Shown one piece after another: positions 10,869-23,655 of a stretch of DNA of 64,000 bases. The stretch is taken from positions 317,115,041-317,179,040 of the forward strand of contig NC_081405.1 of NCBI RefSeq assembly GCF_030272615.1, in the 5' to 3' direction. The notes below the pieces were generated by a model. The model ran no database searches, was not told the origin of the DNA, and saw only the letters and a program-made list of their open reading frames with translations. The DNA is from Cryptomeria japonica (lineage: Eukaryota > Streptophyta > Pinopsida > Cupressales > Cupressaceae). Every line of letters starts with the position of its first letter. Position 1 is the first letter of the stretch. The position numbers and the translations under genes were made by a program.

Positions 10869-11206
10869 CAAAAAGGGGGAGTAATACTATATATTTGGGG
10901 AGTAATACAGTTTTGGTGATACAGTTTTGATATAGTATTCAAAGTATTGTATACAGGGGGAGTATACTGAGCAGAGTATGCAGAGTATCCAAGGACAATA
11001 AGCAGAGCACACAAGCATAGAACCAAGCATGCAAAATCAGAGTTATGTACAGTATAATGATAAGGGGAGTATATCTGAATATACTATTTCAATGACTATT
11101 TTATATACTATCAAGTATAGTCATTTTGCAAAGTATATAGATTTTTGAGTTATGACTTTGAAAGTAGTTTTTGTCAAACATCTCAACTAATGTCAAAAGG
11201 GGAGAT
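10869..11206 (+). other. cluster of five polypurine-tract-like motifs before the 3' LTR of C
   Basis: AAAAAGGGGGAG-like strings occur at about 10870, 10896, 10955, 11063 and 11195-11206. The last one (AAAAGGGGAGAT) touches the 3' LTR and is the expected functional tract. The others end in GGGGAGTA(A/T)A. Similar clusters sit at the same place in elements E and F. Confidence 0.75.
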
Positions 11207-12357
11207 TGTTACTACTTATCAAATTGCCATTAGTTTTTATATTCAAAGTCATACTATATACTCTAGTCAGTTAACACTACCGAATCATGTAGTTGGTATA
11301 CACAGAGAAGTCAGTATGCACAGTCTAGTCAGTTATAGAGGAAAGCAGTCACATAACACAGTATACATCGAGCTATCTACTGAGTATCTTTTTATGCCTA
11401 CCGAGTAGCAAAGATGACACACCGAGTTGATATAGACCGAGTGAAATGTGTTACCAAATTCATTGAACCTTGACATGCATATGAAAACGTGTTACAAGAT
11501 TGAGGCACATCTAACCATTATTACATTGGAAATTGCACTAGAAGATTGTGTATGATTTCAAGATCAATCTAACCAATGAAATATTTTGTATAGTTATTCA
11601 TTTGAGGAATCGCATTTGTAAGATCAAATCAATGAATTGGATCACCATCTTAAGACATCTATTTATACAACATGAGTTAAGGGTGTATACATGAGTGTAA
11701 GAAGATTGTTATAGAGACATAGAGGTCACCGAGAAGGTTTTCAAAGAACAGTCGAAGAACAAAGTAAACATAAGGGTTTACCAAGTTACTATATGGGTTA
11801 CCAAGGTATGCTATAAGAAAGGTAATCTATCCTGAGCACATAGAATCTACTATAACATTTCAGATGTAAAGTTGCAGATATTTGTAATGATTTTATTATA
11901 ATATTGTGAAGTTGTAAGAGAAACCTTTAACAAGGTAAAAGACTCTAATCAAGTCTATAAATTGTAAAGCCTCTAACTAGGTGCAGCATTTAGATTAAGT
12001 GTTGTAAAATCCTTTAGCAGGGTAGATCTAACAGATCTTGTTACTCCTAACAGGGTAAGCTATCAGAAATTGCTAATATGTAGCTCTAACCGAGCACTCT
12101 TTATTATTGCAGTAGTGAAGTTGTGGGTGCCATACCCACCATAGTTTTTCTCTCTAACCAAGAGTTTCTGCGTAACCAAAATATATGTGTTATGGAGTGA
12201 ATCATGTATGATTGTTATCTATTTGTTTTAGCTTTATTTTATGTTACTGCACTATTATGTTTATGCATAACAGTAAAGTTATTATTCAAGAAAAGTTTTG
12301 GAGTACTGATTCACCCCTCCCCTCTCAGTACATTAGCTTTCCATATTGGGCCTAACA
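11207..12357 (+). repeat. 3' LTR of element C (1151 bp)
   Basis: Begins TGTTACTACTT right after the polypurine tract, ends GGGCCTAACA, and aligns along its length with 4387-5537. The tail from about 12160 to 12357 is almost identical to the 5' LTR, whereas the first half carries most of the substitutions. Confidence 0.95.
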
Positions 12358-12362
12358 AGTAG
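12358..12362. repeat. target-site duplication of element C, right copy
   Basis: AGTAG, partner of ACTAG at 4382-4386 with one substitution; five bases is the usual copia duplication length. Confidence 0.65.
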
Positions 12363-13004
12363 CACTTTGATCTCCAAGTTCATCAAGTTCAAAAGCAGTC
12401 AATTTCCCAAGTAGATTATCTCTGGTAACAAGGGTACTTGACATTGTCTAGAGTTCATTTATTGCAGTAGCCTTCATCTTATAAGTCAGATGTAGAACTC
12501 TTAGAACCTTTGATAGAATTTCATGCTCACTAAGTGGTACTCCGCAACATTTGATTCCCATAACAATCTCATTTACTCTATCCATGAAAGAACTTATCTT
12601 CTCATCTTCTTCCATCTTCAAAGTTTCATATCTTACCTGCAAACCTTCAAGTTTTGCAATCTTTAAGGCTTGGTCACCTTCATAAAGAGTTTCAAGATTT
12701 GTCCAGATCAGCTTTGCATTCTCTAATTCTATTACATTTAATAGATTTTCATCAGATAGGGCACTTAATAATGCTCTTTTTTCTTTAACATCATTTTCAA
12801 CCCTCTTATGTTCATCAGTAGGTGTCAGTGTTCCAAAATTAAGATCATGAGGTATATAACATTTCTCCACTATCTCCCAAACTTCAGTTCCAAGACATTC
12901 CAGATGAATCTTCATTTTCTTATTCCATATTTTATAGTTTGTACAATCAAATCTAGGACTCTCCTTCTAGTAGGGTTGAATGTAGAACTACATGAAGTTG
13001 CCAT
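12363..13004 (-). pseudogene. gag: copia B gag, N-terminal and capsid part
   Basis: Starts at an ATG at 13004 (MATS...), 42 bases after the PBS. A frameshift near 12965 is needed to join the start to the conserved SPRFDCTNYKIWNKKM opening. The long frame from 12915 to 12448 is a typical UBN2 capsid (WEIVEKC, LIWTNLETLYEG, MDRVNEIVMGIKCCGVPLSEHEIL), then a stop at about 12450, then GKLTAFEL up to the insertion point of C. The C-terminal part is at 4119-4386. Confidence 0.9.
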
Positions 13005-13045
13005 CAGATCTCCTCAAGTGGTTAAGCTTCTACAGAGAGGACCAA

Positions 13046-13058
13046 TCCTCTGATACCA
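13046..13058 (-). other. primer-binding site of element B
   Basis: The minus strand reads TGGTATCAGAGGA, two bases after the LTR end; it matches the tRNA-iMet PBS over the first 11 bases. Confidence 0.85.
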
Positions 13059-13060
13059 AT

Positions 13061-14295
13061 TGTTAAACAAATCTGATACCGAGAGTAAACTGTGAGGGGG
13101 GGTGAATCAGTTTACTATCATAAATAAGAACTGTTGCATATCAAAAACCTTTAAACCGAAGCACAAAGAAACCAACACAGTAAAGGCTATAAAATGAAAT
13201 CATAGTACACACAATACCAATATCTTTGATGTGGAAAACTTGGTAAAGGAAAAAACTATAGTGGGAAACCCTACCCACAATCAGATAATACTTCTGCAGT
13301 AGTATGTGAAATAATTACAATGGGGATTGCACTTGCAATCAGGCCAACTGCCTAGAGCTCACTGATAATCACAAAAGAGAAGTCTCAGTGACTTACAAAA
13401 CATCAAACTACAATCCAAAAATAATGAACTATTAAATTAGTATCTCCTAATTCTTGATACAATTTCGGTTAAGCACATATACCTATCTTGCAATACCAAA
13501 AACCTTCTACCAAATGATATATCATTTGTTCATACATAAACCTTCCTCTAATAATGCAGACATAACCATTGATCCCACGCCTCTTATCGATATCAAAATT
13601 ACATGAATAAGTCACCTATAAATACAGATCATCAACCTTATGATAAGGTCAGCTAAACCCTAAACCCAAAAACTCATAATAAACAAAATTATATTACATA
13701 GTATCACGAGACCAATATTATGATTTACATTACAGAGAATGGACCTAATTCAAATATCCAAACAACTATATCCGCCAAAAATTTTGTTAAGACCAAAATC
13801 TAGCACGTTTCACTAACTCGTAGAAACCCTCAATGAAGTAACATAGAAAGTCTAATCGGATCCAAATAGGACCACCATAAAAGCATGTCTACCAATGAAA
13901 AGTCACCAAACACTTAGAATACAATCAAGAAGAACCTTCAACATGAGAGAAATTGATTCCATAAGCCAAACCAAAATCGTCTGATAAAAACATCAAATAT
14001 CACTTACTAGTAAAGCTAACTGATACCAGGAAATACCAACCTTAAACATAAGTGATAGTTACCAAAGTACCAAAACATGAACCAATAGAATATGAAAAGC
14101 ATATAACCATCCAGAATAAGCATCCAAAACCACATCCAAGTATCTCATCATACCATATCAAAATTGAAACCAAAACCAAGATAAACACCAGGACAAATTG
14201 AGATAGGTCCAACTGGGATAGAAGGGTCATATCCAACTGGGATACAATGTTGACATCAATGACAACACTTAACCAAATCCATCATATTTCCAACA
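13061..14295 (-). repeat. 5' LTR of element B (1235 bp)
   Basis: On the minus strand it starts TGTTGGAAATATG and ends TTTAACA next to the PBS. The GTGAGGGGGGGTGAATCA-type motif lies at 13092-13110, the common position in this window's copia LTRs. The RT of copia D begins immediately beyond 14295. The 3' LTR of B is off-window. Confidence 0.85.
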
Positions 14296-14329
14296 TATAG
14301 AACAAACAAAAGGATTCAATCTATTAGAC

Positions 14330-15492
14330 ACTCTAGAAATGGTGTGCAAATTGAAGAAAACATTGTATGGATTGAAGCAAGCTTCTAGAGCTTGGTATGC
14401 AAGGGTTGACCAGTATTTGTTGAGGTAGGGATTTCAAAAAGGTAATACTTATATGTATTTTAAGGTTGAGGAAAATGATATATAGACTATAGTTGTTTAT
14501 GTGGATGATGTAACCATTGGAGGAAATGTTGGTATATACAAGAAGTTTTTTTATGAGATGCAAGAAGTGTTCAAAATGTCTATGATTGGGGACATGAATT
14601 TATTTCTTAGTTTGTAAGTTAGTTAGAAGGATGATGGTAATTTATTTCACAATCTAAGCATGTTAAGGAAATGTTGAAGAAGTTTAGAATGAAAAATCAT
14701 AAACCTGTATGTACTCCTATATGACTACTCATTGTAAGTCTAGTAAAGATGTTAAATATCCAAATACTAATGGGAATGAATATAGAATTAGTGATTGGAT
14801 GATTATTATATCTAAATACTACCAAGCTAGATATCATTCATGCCATTTGTCTTGTGGCTAGATTCTAGCAAGATCCCACAAAAACACATGTTGATGCTGA
14901 TAAAAGAATTATTAGATACTTAAATGGAATGGAAGACTATGGTCTATGGTATCTTAGAAGATCTAATTTCACTCTTATTGCCTATGTCGATGCAAATTGG
15001 ATTGGTTTTGTGGATGATTGGAAAAGTACAGTTGGGGGTGCATTTTTTCTTGGAACATGGTTGGTTGCTTAGTCGAGTAAGAAATAGGATTTGGTATTTG
15101 TATCTCCTACTGAAGCTGAATATATTTTTGTTGTTAGTTGCTATAAATAGGTATTATGGATGAAATAAACTCTAAAGGACACTTGAATATTGTTTGATGA
15201 ACCCATTTCTATCTTTTGTGACAATACCAATACAATAAATATATCTAAGAATGTGGTATTACATTAAAAAATGAAACGCATTTCAATCTAGTATCACTTC
15301 TTGAGAGATAAAGTATTGGAGAATGAGGCAAAGCTTTATTATGAACCTTCAAAAGAATATATTGTCGATATCTTTACTAAAGTTCTTGGTAAGGATATTT
15401 TTGAATATCTCTGGGAGAAATTGGGGATTATTTCCCATCCTTTTTCTAAATTAAATGCATACAGTGGTGTATCATTCAAGTTAGTAACATGA
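14330..15492 (+). pseudogene. pol: copia D reverse transcriptase and RNase H, heavily decayed
   Basis: RT block with VCKLKKTLYGLKQASRAWYARVD near 14341 and the catalytic motif intact as VVYVDDVTIGG (about 14488-14520). The frame is lost after about 14600. RNase H is readable again from about 14905: RYLNGMEDYGLWY, an Asp-containing AYVDANW, KSTVGGAFFLG, PTEAEY, the CDNTN segment, then the C-terminal YHFLRDKV and the EYIVDIFTKVLG end up to 15492. Several stops and at least one frameshift exclude function. The intact YVDD shows that decay here has spared the active site by chance. Confidence 0.9.
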
Positions 15493-16985
<1,493 letters not shown>

Positions 16986-17599
16986 AAAAACATATGTTTC
17001 ATAACACTTAGGTAGATGCCAAAGTGATAACACTAAAGTTTGGAGACCAAAGGTGCATACGAATTAAGTTTCCTTAACCTATATGCAGTTTTTGCCCCTA
17101 AAATGGTTCTTTCATCTTTGCTACCAACAAGCAATGACTATAATGTCAAAAACCTATACATGGTTTTAAACGTAAAAAAAGCATATGGATATTTTACACT
17201 ATAGGCATTGTATTTTAGGGAACACAAACACATATAGTTTAAGGGAAAGTAACTTGTATGAATTTTATATAGTTAAAGTCGTAATGTCCCTCATGAGGAA
17301 CCTCAAGGAACTAGATAAGCATACATACAACAATAGATAAATAAAATAATTCTTTTTAAGAAACATTTAATGACAAGTATTTATTAGGACTTACAACACA
17401 TAAATTTCCAAGATATTCCTCAACTTCATATACAATTCAAATTGCATGAAACATAAAATAATATTCATAAACATTCATACATATTACATTTCAACTATCT
17501 TAATGAATTGCATATGATTAACCTATCTAAACCATGTTAAGCTAATCATCAACTAAAATATAACATAACTAATAAACACATAACAGTTTGTCAGTATCA
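16986..17599. other. no feature recognised
   Basis: AT-rich sequence between the microsatellite and the LINE. There is no coding or structural signal beyond short A/T runs. It may be the LINE's 5' UTR in its last part, but no boundary is visible. Confidence 0.5.
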
Positions 17600-17619
17600 A
17601 AAAAGATAGAGCTGCAAAA

Positions 17620-19365
17620 ATGGGGGAAGGAAGTGGCAATAGGGGAATTCAAAATTCAAACTCTCCGCACGATGGGAACCTTGGTTCCAATAATGGGAGC
17701 AGGCAGATCGTATCTAGTCCCATAGGGGAGAAGGATAAGCCTTCGGACTCTCTGGAAGCTATTGCTATTCAGCAAACTGGTGATACCTTGCCAGAAAAGA
17801 CTAAGGGTCCCTCTGGGCCCTTGGGGGAAGGGAATTGTGGGGGGCCCATTCCATGTGATGGCTCCGGGGTGAGAGGAATAGAATCTAAAAAATGGTCTTC
17901 TCTATTTGGAACTAGACCAACTGGCAAATCCTCACTCCCTCCTGTCAAGAATTTATCTGATCCTTCTAAAGGTAAGTTTTCTATCTCTATTCCTGATCCG
18001 GTTTTGGATCACAACGTTAATAGTATGTCAAAATATTTGGTAGGAAAATTCATGGGGCTGCATCCTAATAGTGAAATTGTTAGGACCTATTTCAAATGAA
18101 AATGGTCCCTTAAGGGTAATGTTGAAATTTCGGCCCTTCCTAAAGGCCTTTTGTCCTTTTGTTTTTCGCGCGAAGAAGATAAACTCTTGATTCTTTGCGG
18201 AAGTCCCTGGATGGTTGGAAAGATAGCCTTCGTTCTCTGTAAATGGCAACTGAATCTGAATATGAAAGACTCTCTTCTATCACAAGTTCCTGTCTGGGTT
18301 AAGTTGCCAAGCCTGCCTCTGGAATATTGGCCTAAAAGTATCTTCTCTAGAATTGCAAACTATTTTGGTGAACTGCTTTCTATAGACCCAGTTACAGCCT
18401 CTAAAAGGAGAATCACTCATGCTAGGTTTTCCATAGGGGTAGTCCATGATGCAGATATGCTGGGCCAGATAGATCTAGTTTCAAAGCTGGGAACATGGAA
18501 GCAACATATTGAATATGAATCTATTCCCTTTGCCTACTTTCATTGTAAAAAAGTGGGGCACTGGGCAAAGTCATGTCCCACTAAAACTAAGGAAGAATCT
18601 AGGCAACCCAAGCCCCCCTCTGAGAACCAAAGGGCCCCAAATAAAAAGGTTTGGCAAGTGAAAAGCTTAGATAGAAAAGATGAAATCCCCAATCACCCCT
18701 TGGGGGAGAAGATGGAAGTGACCTCTATCTCTAGGCCTTTTATGCAGGAAGCTCAGAGAAATGATCCAGACAAAGTCAACCTCCCGATCACTTCTCAAGA
18801 AGGGGAGCAGAAAGACCAAACTAACCACCCTAACAATATTTCAGAAGTGGTGGCTGACACCTGTGAAGGAAATGAGCTACAAGAGGAAAATTATCAACTA
18901 GAGGAAGGGGAAATCACTATTTCCCAAGAAGAAAATACTAATTCCTCTTCGCTCATGCTTAGCTTCGAAATCCAAGAAGCTCAAAAATGTGCAATTTTGG
19001 GCCTAAACCTCTCGGATTCAGTCTGGAGGTCAAAATCAGCCAACAATGATCTTAATGACTCAAATGCTTCTAGATCTCCTAAATGGGGAAATGAAGAATA
19101 AATATTTAAAATATTAACCAACCCGATAGCAGATCTAGAGACAGATGCCGAATGGAAAATAAAAAAGTAAAGGAGTAAGAAAGGATCAACTCCATCGACT
19201 TCTCTCATAAGAAAATCCAATAGAATTGCTCAAGTGGATGTCAGGTCTACCTCCTCCCTAGGCCGTCCCTCTAACCACATAGTCAAAATTAAAGAGGCCA
19301 GCAAGAACATTGCAGATGGAACCTAGAAGACTCTTAAGGAGTTAGGAATTGGTAAGTACCTATGA
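17620..19365 (+). pseudogene. LINE ORF1 (DUF4283-like domain plus CCHC zinc knuckle)
   Basis: One frame from ATG 17620 to the TGA at 19363-19365, which overlaps the ORF2 start. It is interrupted by a TGA at 18097-18099, where Trp is expected before KWSLKG, and by stops at 19099, about 19168 and 19324. The order is a Gly/Ser/Pro-rich N-terminus; a DUF4283-like region (about 18020-18480) with LVGKFMGLHP, GSPWMVGKIAFVLCKW and WVKLPSLPLEYW; then a knuckle CKKVGHWAKSC near 18544-18576, in which the first Cys of the CX2C pair is replaced (FHCKKVGH). A long charged tail follows. ORF1 proteins of plant L1 elements bind the RNA template; the function is inferred from the family. Confidence 0.88.
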
Positions 19366-22300
19366 AGATTATTTCTTGGAATATTAAGGGACTTAATAAC
19401 CCCCATAAGCAAGACATTATCAGGAATATAATAAGGGATAGTAAACCTGATATCTTTCTAATTCAAGAAACCAAAATGAGTAAAGAGAAAGTTGAATCTT
19501 TGAAGTTTTTCAAAAATAGAAAAGTCAGTTGTGGAAGTTCTGAAGGTGCTTCAAGAGGCATTGCTACCATCTGGAATCTCAATTCTGTCAAAGGGAAAAT
19601 TATCATCCAGGACAATAATTTCTCGTGTATCAAATTCGAGCATATGAAAGATAGTACTACTTGGGTCCTTACTAACATCTATGCTCCCAACACCTTAAAG
19701 GCTAGAAATTCCTTCTGGAAAAATCTTATTCAAGCTAGGGACAACATTAGGAATCTTAGTTGGTTGGTTATGGGAGATTTTAACACTCCTTTGAGAGAAG
19801 AGGAAAAATATGGAGGAAGCCACCCCAGTTGGAAAGCAGATTGGCCCTTATGGACTTCATAAATTCTCAGGCCCTCAATGATTTGGAAATTCAAGGATGT
19901 AATTATACTTGGACTAATAGGAGAACTGGTACTGACCTCATCCAAGTCCACCTAGATAGGACTCTCATTTTCGATGACTGGTTTGGTCATTATTCCTGTT
20001 CTCTATCAGCTCACATTCAAGCTAGCTCAAATCATTTTCCCATTAACTTTAATGTTGAATCCATCAACAGAAGGAGAAGCTTCCCCTTTAGATTTGAAAA
20101 AATGTGGACCCTCCACCCAGACATCAAAAGTAATATCCTGAAATGGTGGAGCATCCAAGTGGAAGGAACTGCAATGTATAGAGTTGTTAAGAAGCTTAAG
20201 AGTATTAAGGATAACATAAGAATCTGGAATAGATCCAACTTTTGAAACATTTTTGAGGCCAAAAGTAAAGTCCAGGAGGATCTCAAAGAAATTCAAACTC
20301 AAATCCTGAAAGATGGTTTTAGAACTGTGTCCATTGCTGAAGAAAATGAGGTTCTCAAAAAATATCACGACATCATTGCCAAAGAGGAATACTTTTGGAA
20401 GCATAGATCAAGAAGCATCTAGCTTAAGGAAGGTGATAGGAACACAAGATTCTTCCATATGTCAACTATCAAGCATAAAATAGTTAACACGATCTCCAAA
20501 CTCGTGGTGGATAAAAGGGAGATTACTAAGGAGGAGGAAATTAGAAAGGAAGACAAAAGTTTTTTTTTGGATCTGCTAAAGAGGGATAACAGATTGGATG
20601 CTGAAGACCAATCTTCTTTTCTCCTTAACATCCCTTGTCTCATAGATGATTATAAGAACGCTTCCCTTTCCTCCATTCCTTATAATCAAGAAATAAAAAA
20701 TGTTGTCTTCTCCTTTGATGGTAACAAAGCGTCGGGACCGGATGCTTTTCCAATGTTCTTCTCCCAAGATTTTTGGGACATTGTCGGGAAAGATGTTACT
20801 GATGGAGTCAAGGAATTCTTCACGGCTAGGCAACTTCTGAAAGAAATCAACAACACTTTTCTAGCTCTCATTCCTAAATCTCAATGGGCTGACTCCATGG
20901 ACAAATTCAGACCTATCAGTCTCTGCAATTCCTTTTATAAGATAATATCTAAGGTCCTTACGACCAAATTGCTTTCCATCCTTCCAACTATTATCAGCCA
21001 CCAGCAAACTGGTTTTATCCCTAGTCATCAAATTATAGATTCTATTATCACTATCCATGAGAACATCCATTCTCTAGTTAAATCTAAGAAGCAGGGTCTT
21101 ATTCTTAAGCTTGACCTCTCCAAAGCCTATGATAGGGTTGACTAAAATTTTCTCTTGAAGGTCCTCAGGTCTTTTGGTTTCTCCTCCAGAGTTCTGGATC
21201 TCATAACCCATCTTATCTCTTCTACTTCTTTTGTTGTCCTTATCAACGATTCACCTTCCCCTTTTTTCCAAGCTTCTAGAGGTCTGAGGCAAGGGGATCG
21301 TATTTCCCCTATCCTTTTTATTATTATGGTAGAATGCTTTAGAAGGAATATGGATAATTTGGTGCTGCAAGGCTCCTTTAAGGGCCTCCACCCATCCTCT
21401 GCTGATCTAATTTGTTCTCATCAAAAATTTGTCGATGATACTATTATCATGGGGGACTCTAGTATCTTTGAAGCTAAAATTTTGAAGAGTAATCTTTGCA
21501 AGTTTGCCTTTCCGTCTGGCCAGCTTATCAATTGGACCAAAAGTGAATTTTTTTTCATCAACACTTCAGAGAGAAGACAACAAAGAATCAGTATAATCCT
21601 GGAGTGTAGGATTGCTGATCTTCGTGCAAAATACCTTGGTCTCCCTATGGGCACTGCTCCTCCTAACTCCTTCTAGAGCTCTCTTGTGGAAAAATTCCAG
21701 AAAAAGTTAGCTGGATGGAAAGGAGCCCTCCTTAGTTAGGCTGGCAAGCTCCAACTTCTTAAAGCTTCTCATCAAAGTATTTCGATATATGCACTCAACC
21801 TTTTTAGAATTCTTGTGAAGTATGCTAATGCTATTGAGAAAATCCAAAGAAGATTCCTTTGGTCTGGGGTTGAGGACAAGAAAAGAATGTCCCTAGTGGC
21901 TTGGGATCAAGTTTGTAAACTGAAGAAACATGGTGGGTTGGGACTGAGAAGGCTCCATACTCTGAATGAAGCACTTCTATCCAAACAAGTCTAGAGAATG
22001 TTCCATATTGATACTGAATGGTGTAAAATTTGGCAAAGTAAGTACTTTGTTCTTTCCTCTTTCTTGTCTTCTTTTATCAACTCCAACATTAGTATTAATG
22101 GTTCCCACATATGGAATTATGCTTCAAAATGTAAAGAAAGTATAGCTAAAGGAGTGATCTGGAAAGTTGGAAATGGTAGGAAAGTTCAATTCTGGGAGGA
22201 TCCCTGGCTTTTTGAAAAACCTCTGATAGAAATCAATGAATGGGCCCCCTTTTCTCCCTCTTGTATTAGGTCTTATGGCTCCTTAGTTGCCGAGTATTGG

Positions 22301-23653
22301 ACTAGCAATTAATGGCAGAATATTGAAAGCATTCACCCAAGCCTCTCTAAGCTTAAGACTCATATGTCTGTGGTCTAGTTGAATAATGAAGCTGACTCCT
22401 TGATATGGAAACATAATCCTAAAGGTACTCTCACTATCTCTTCCATGTTTGGTATCCTAACCCCTTATCCTTCAGTGAATCCCATCTAGTCTAAAGTCTA
22501 GATTAGAGGCCTTACCCCCAAGATCAACTTCTTCTTCTAGACCGTCCTTCACAACAAAATCTTAACCCTTAACAACCTAAAATGTAGAGGCTTTGCTTTC
22601 CCTAATAGATGTGCTCTTTGCCTTCAGGAAGAAGAGTTTGTGGATCACCTGGCCATCCACTGCCCCTTCTCAACCTCCATTTGGGAAAGGTTCCTCATTA
22701 GTTTTAGTATTAGTTGGGTGTTCCCCAAAACCATCTCAGATTTGTTCTCCTCCTGGAACATAAAATGGTCTAACTCTTTTTTGAGTTATTTGTGGTAGCT
22801 CTCGCTTCCTCACATCTTGTGGGGTCTTTGGAAAAAAAGAAATAACTGAATCTTCAAGGATGTTTCACTCAACCAGGATATTGTGTTCCAGAAAATCGAA
22901 TGGGCTATTCAGGAGAATATAGAGATCAATGAGGGTCCTTGTGTTGTGAACAACCTTCAGGGAGCTATCATTCTTAGGGCTTGGAACAAGAAGTGTTCTG
23001 ATAGCTCCAACCTTTTTCATAATAAAAGGCTTGATGCTATTTGGCAAACTCCTCCCCAAGGTTGGTTCAAAGTTAATTTTGATAGTGCTGCCAAAGGTAA
23101 CCTGGGTCCTTCAAGTTGTGGAGCTGTTCTAAGAGATGACAAAGGAATGTGCAAGGAAATGGTTGCTATCCCTATTGAGGTTCAAACTAACCATAAATTC
23201 AAATAAATGGCTGCTCTCTAAGGTATCTTCCTAGCCAAAAAATGGAATTGTCCCTACCTTTGGATTGAAGGGGATTCAAACAATATCATTAATTGTCTTA
23301 AGGGGGTCTCAAAACCTTCTTGGTTGATCAACAACATTATTACCTCTGCTAGAGACCTCATTTGCACCTTCAAAAAAAGCTACATTTCCCACATTTACCG
23401 GGAGGCCAACGGTTCTACTGACTGGGCTGCCACCACAGCAGTTAATAAGGAAGTAATGACCACGTGGATAGGAGAACATGTACTCCCCGAAGATGTCAGG
23501 CAAATCATTTGTCATGATCGTTATAGAAGTACTCCTAAGATTCTCGAGCAAGTTATTGTTGGAAAGTTATTGGTGTTAAATAAGAGCAAGTTATTGTTAT
23601 TTATTTCCCATTGGTATACATCTAATGAGGGTAATAGGAATAATCTTTTATGA
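19362..23653 (+). pseudogene. LINE ORF2: AP endonuclease, reverse transcriptase, zf-RVT, RNase H
   Basis: Starts at ATG 19362 (MKIISWNIKGLNNP, the canonical endonuclease opening). The endonuclease continues with LIQETK, SRGIATIW and MGDFNTP; a single frameshift near 19835 moves to the frame that holds to 23653. RT lies at about 20690-21650: NKASGPDAFP, FRPISLCNSFYKIISKVL, QTGFIP, LDLSKAYDRVD, GLRQGDRISPILF, the active site as FVDDT instead of FADD, and YLGLPMG. The zinc-binding domain is at about 22610-22690 (CALC...HLAIHC). RNase H at about 23040-23440 has VNFDSAAKG, WIEGDSN and IYREANGSTDWAA. At least ten stops are present, most of them TAG where Trp is conserved. C-terminal RNase H is common in plant L1 clades. 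Confidence 0.92.
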
Positions 23654-23655
23654 TA

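Larger units (their letters stand above)
4387..12357 (+). mobile_element. Element C: LTR retrotransposon without pol, carrying a multi-zinc-knuckle gag-like frame and a novel long frame
   Basis: A structurally complete element of 7971 bp inserted into the gag of copia B. It has LTRs of 1151 bp each (4387-5537 and 11207-12357), both TG...CA, and a PBS for initiator-Met tRNA at 5540. A polypurine tract sits directly before the 3' LTR, and the flanking pentamers are ACTAG and AGTAG (one mismatch). The internal 5.7 kb contains a coiled-coil/zinc-knuckle frame (5600-7034) and a 1126-codon frame (7476-10853). I find no protease, integrase, RT or RNase H signature in it. The nearest described category is the large non-autonomous elements (LARD, or TR-GAG when gag is kept). 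The multi-PPT tail resembles the SIRE/Maximus copia lineage. Confidence 0.9.
2622..14295 (-). mobile_element. Ty1/copia element B, split by element C
   Basis: Minus-strand copia element. It has a 5' LTR at 14295-13061, PBS at 13058-13046, the gag N-terminal part at 13004-12358, then 7971 bp of element C, then the gag C-terminal part and protease/integrase at 4386-2622. Gag sequence resumes directly on each side of C, which shows that C is the younger insertion. RT, RNase H and the 3' LTR of B are not in the window; element A interrupts it at the left. B itself lies in the RT of copia D, whose sequence starts immediately after 14295. Confidence 0.85.
17600..23655 (+). mobile_element. L1-type LINE (non-LTR retrotransposon), near full-length coding region, dead
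   Basis: Two consecutive frames overlap at ATGA (19362-19365): ORF1 with a DUF4283-like domain and zinc knuckle, and ORF2 with endonuclease, RT, zf-RVT and RNase H. The region is clearly richer in G+C than its surroundings. I cannot find a poly(A) tail or target duplications, so both ends are approximate and set by the coding sequence. Confidence 0.9.
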
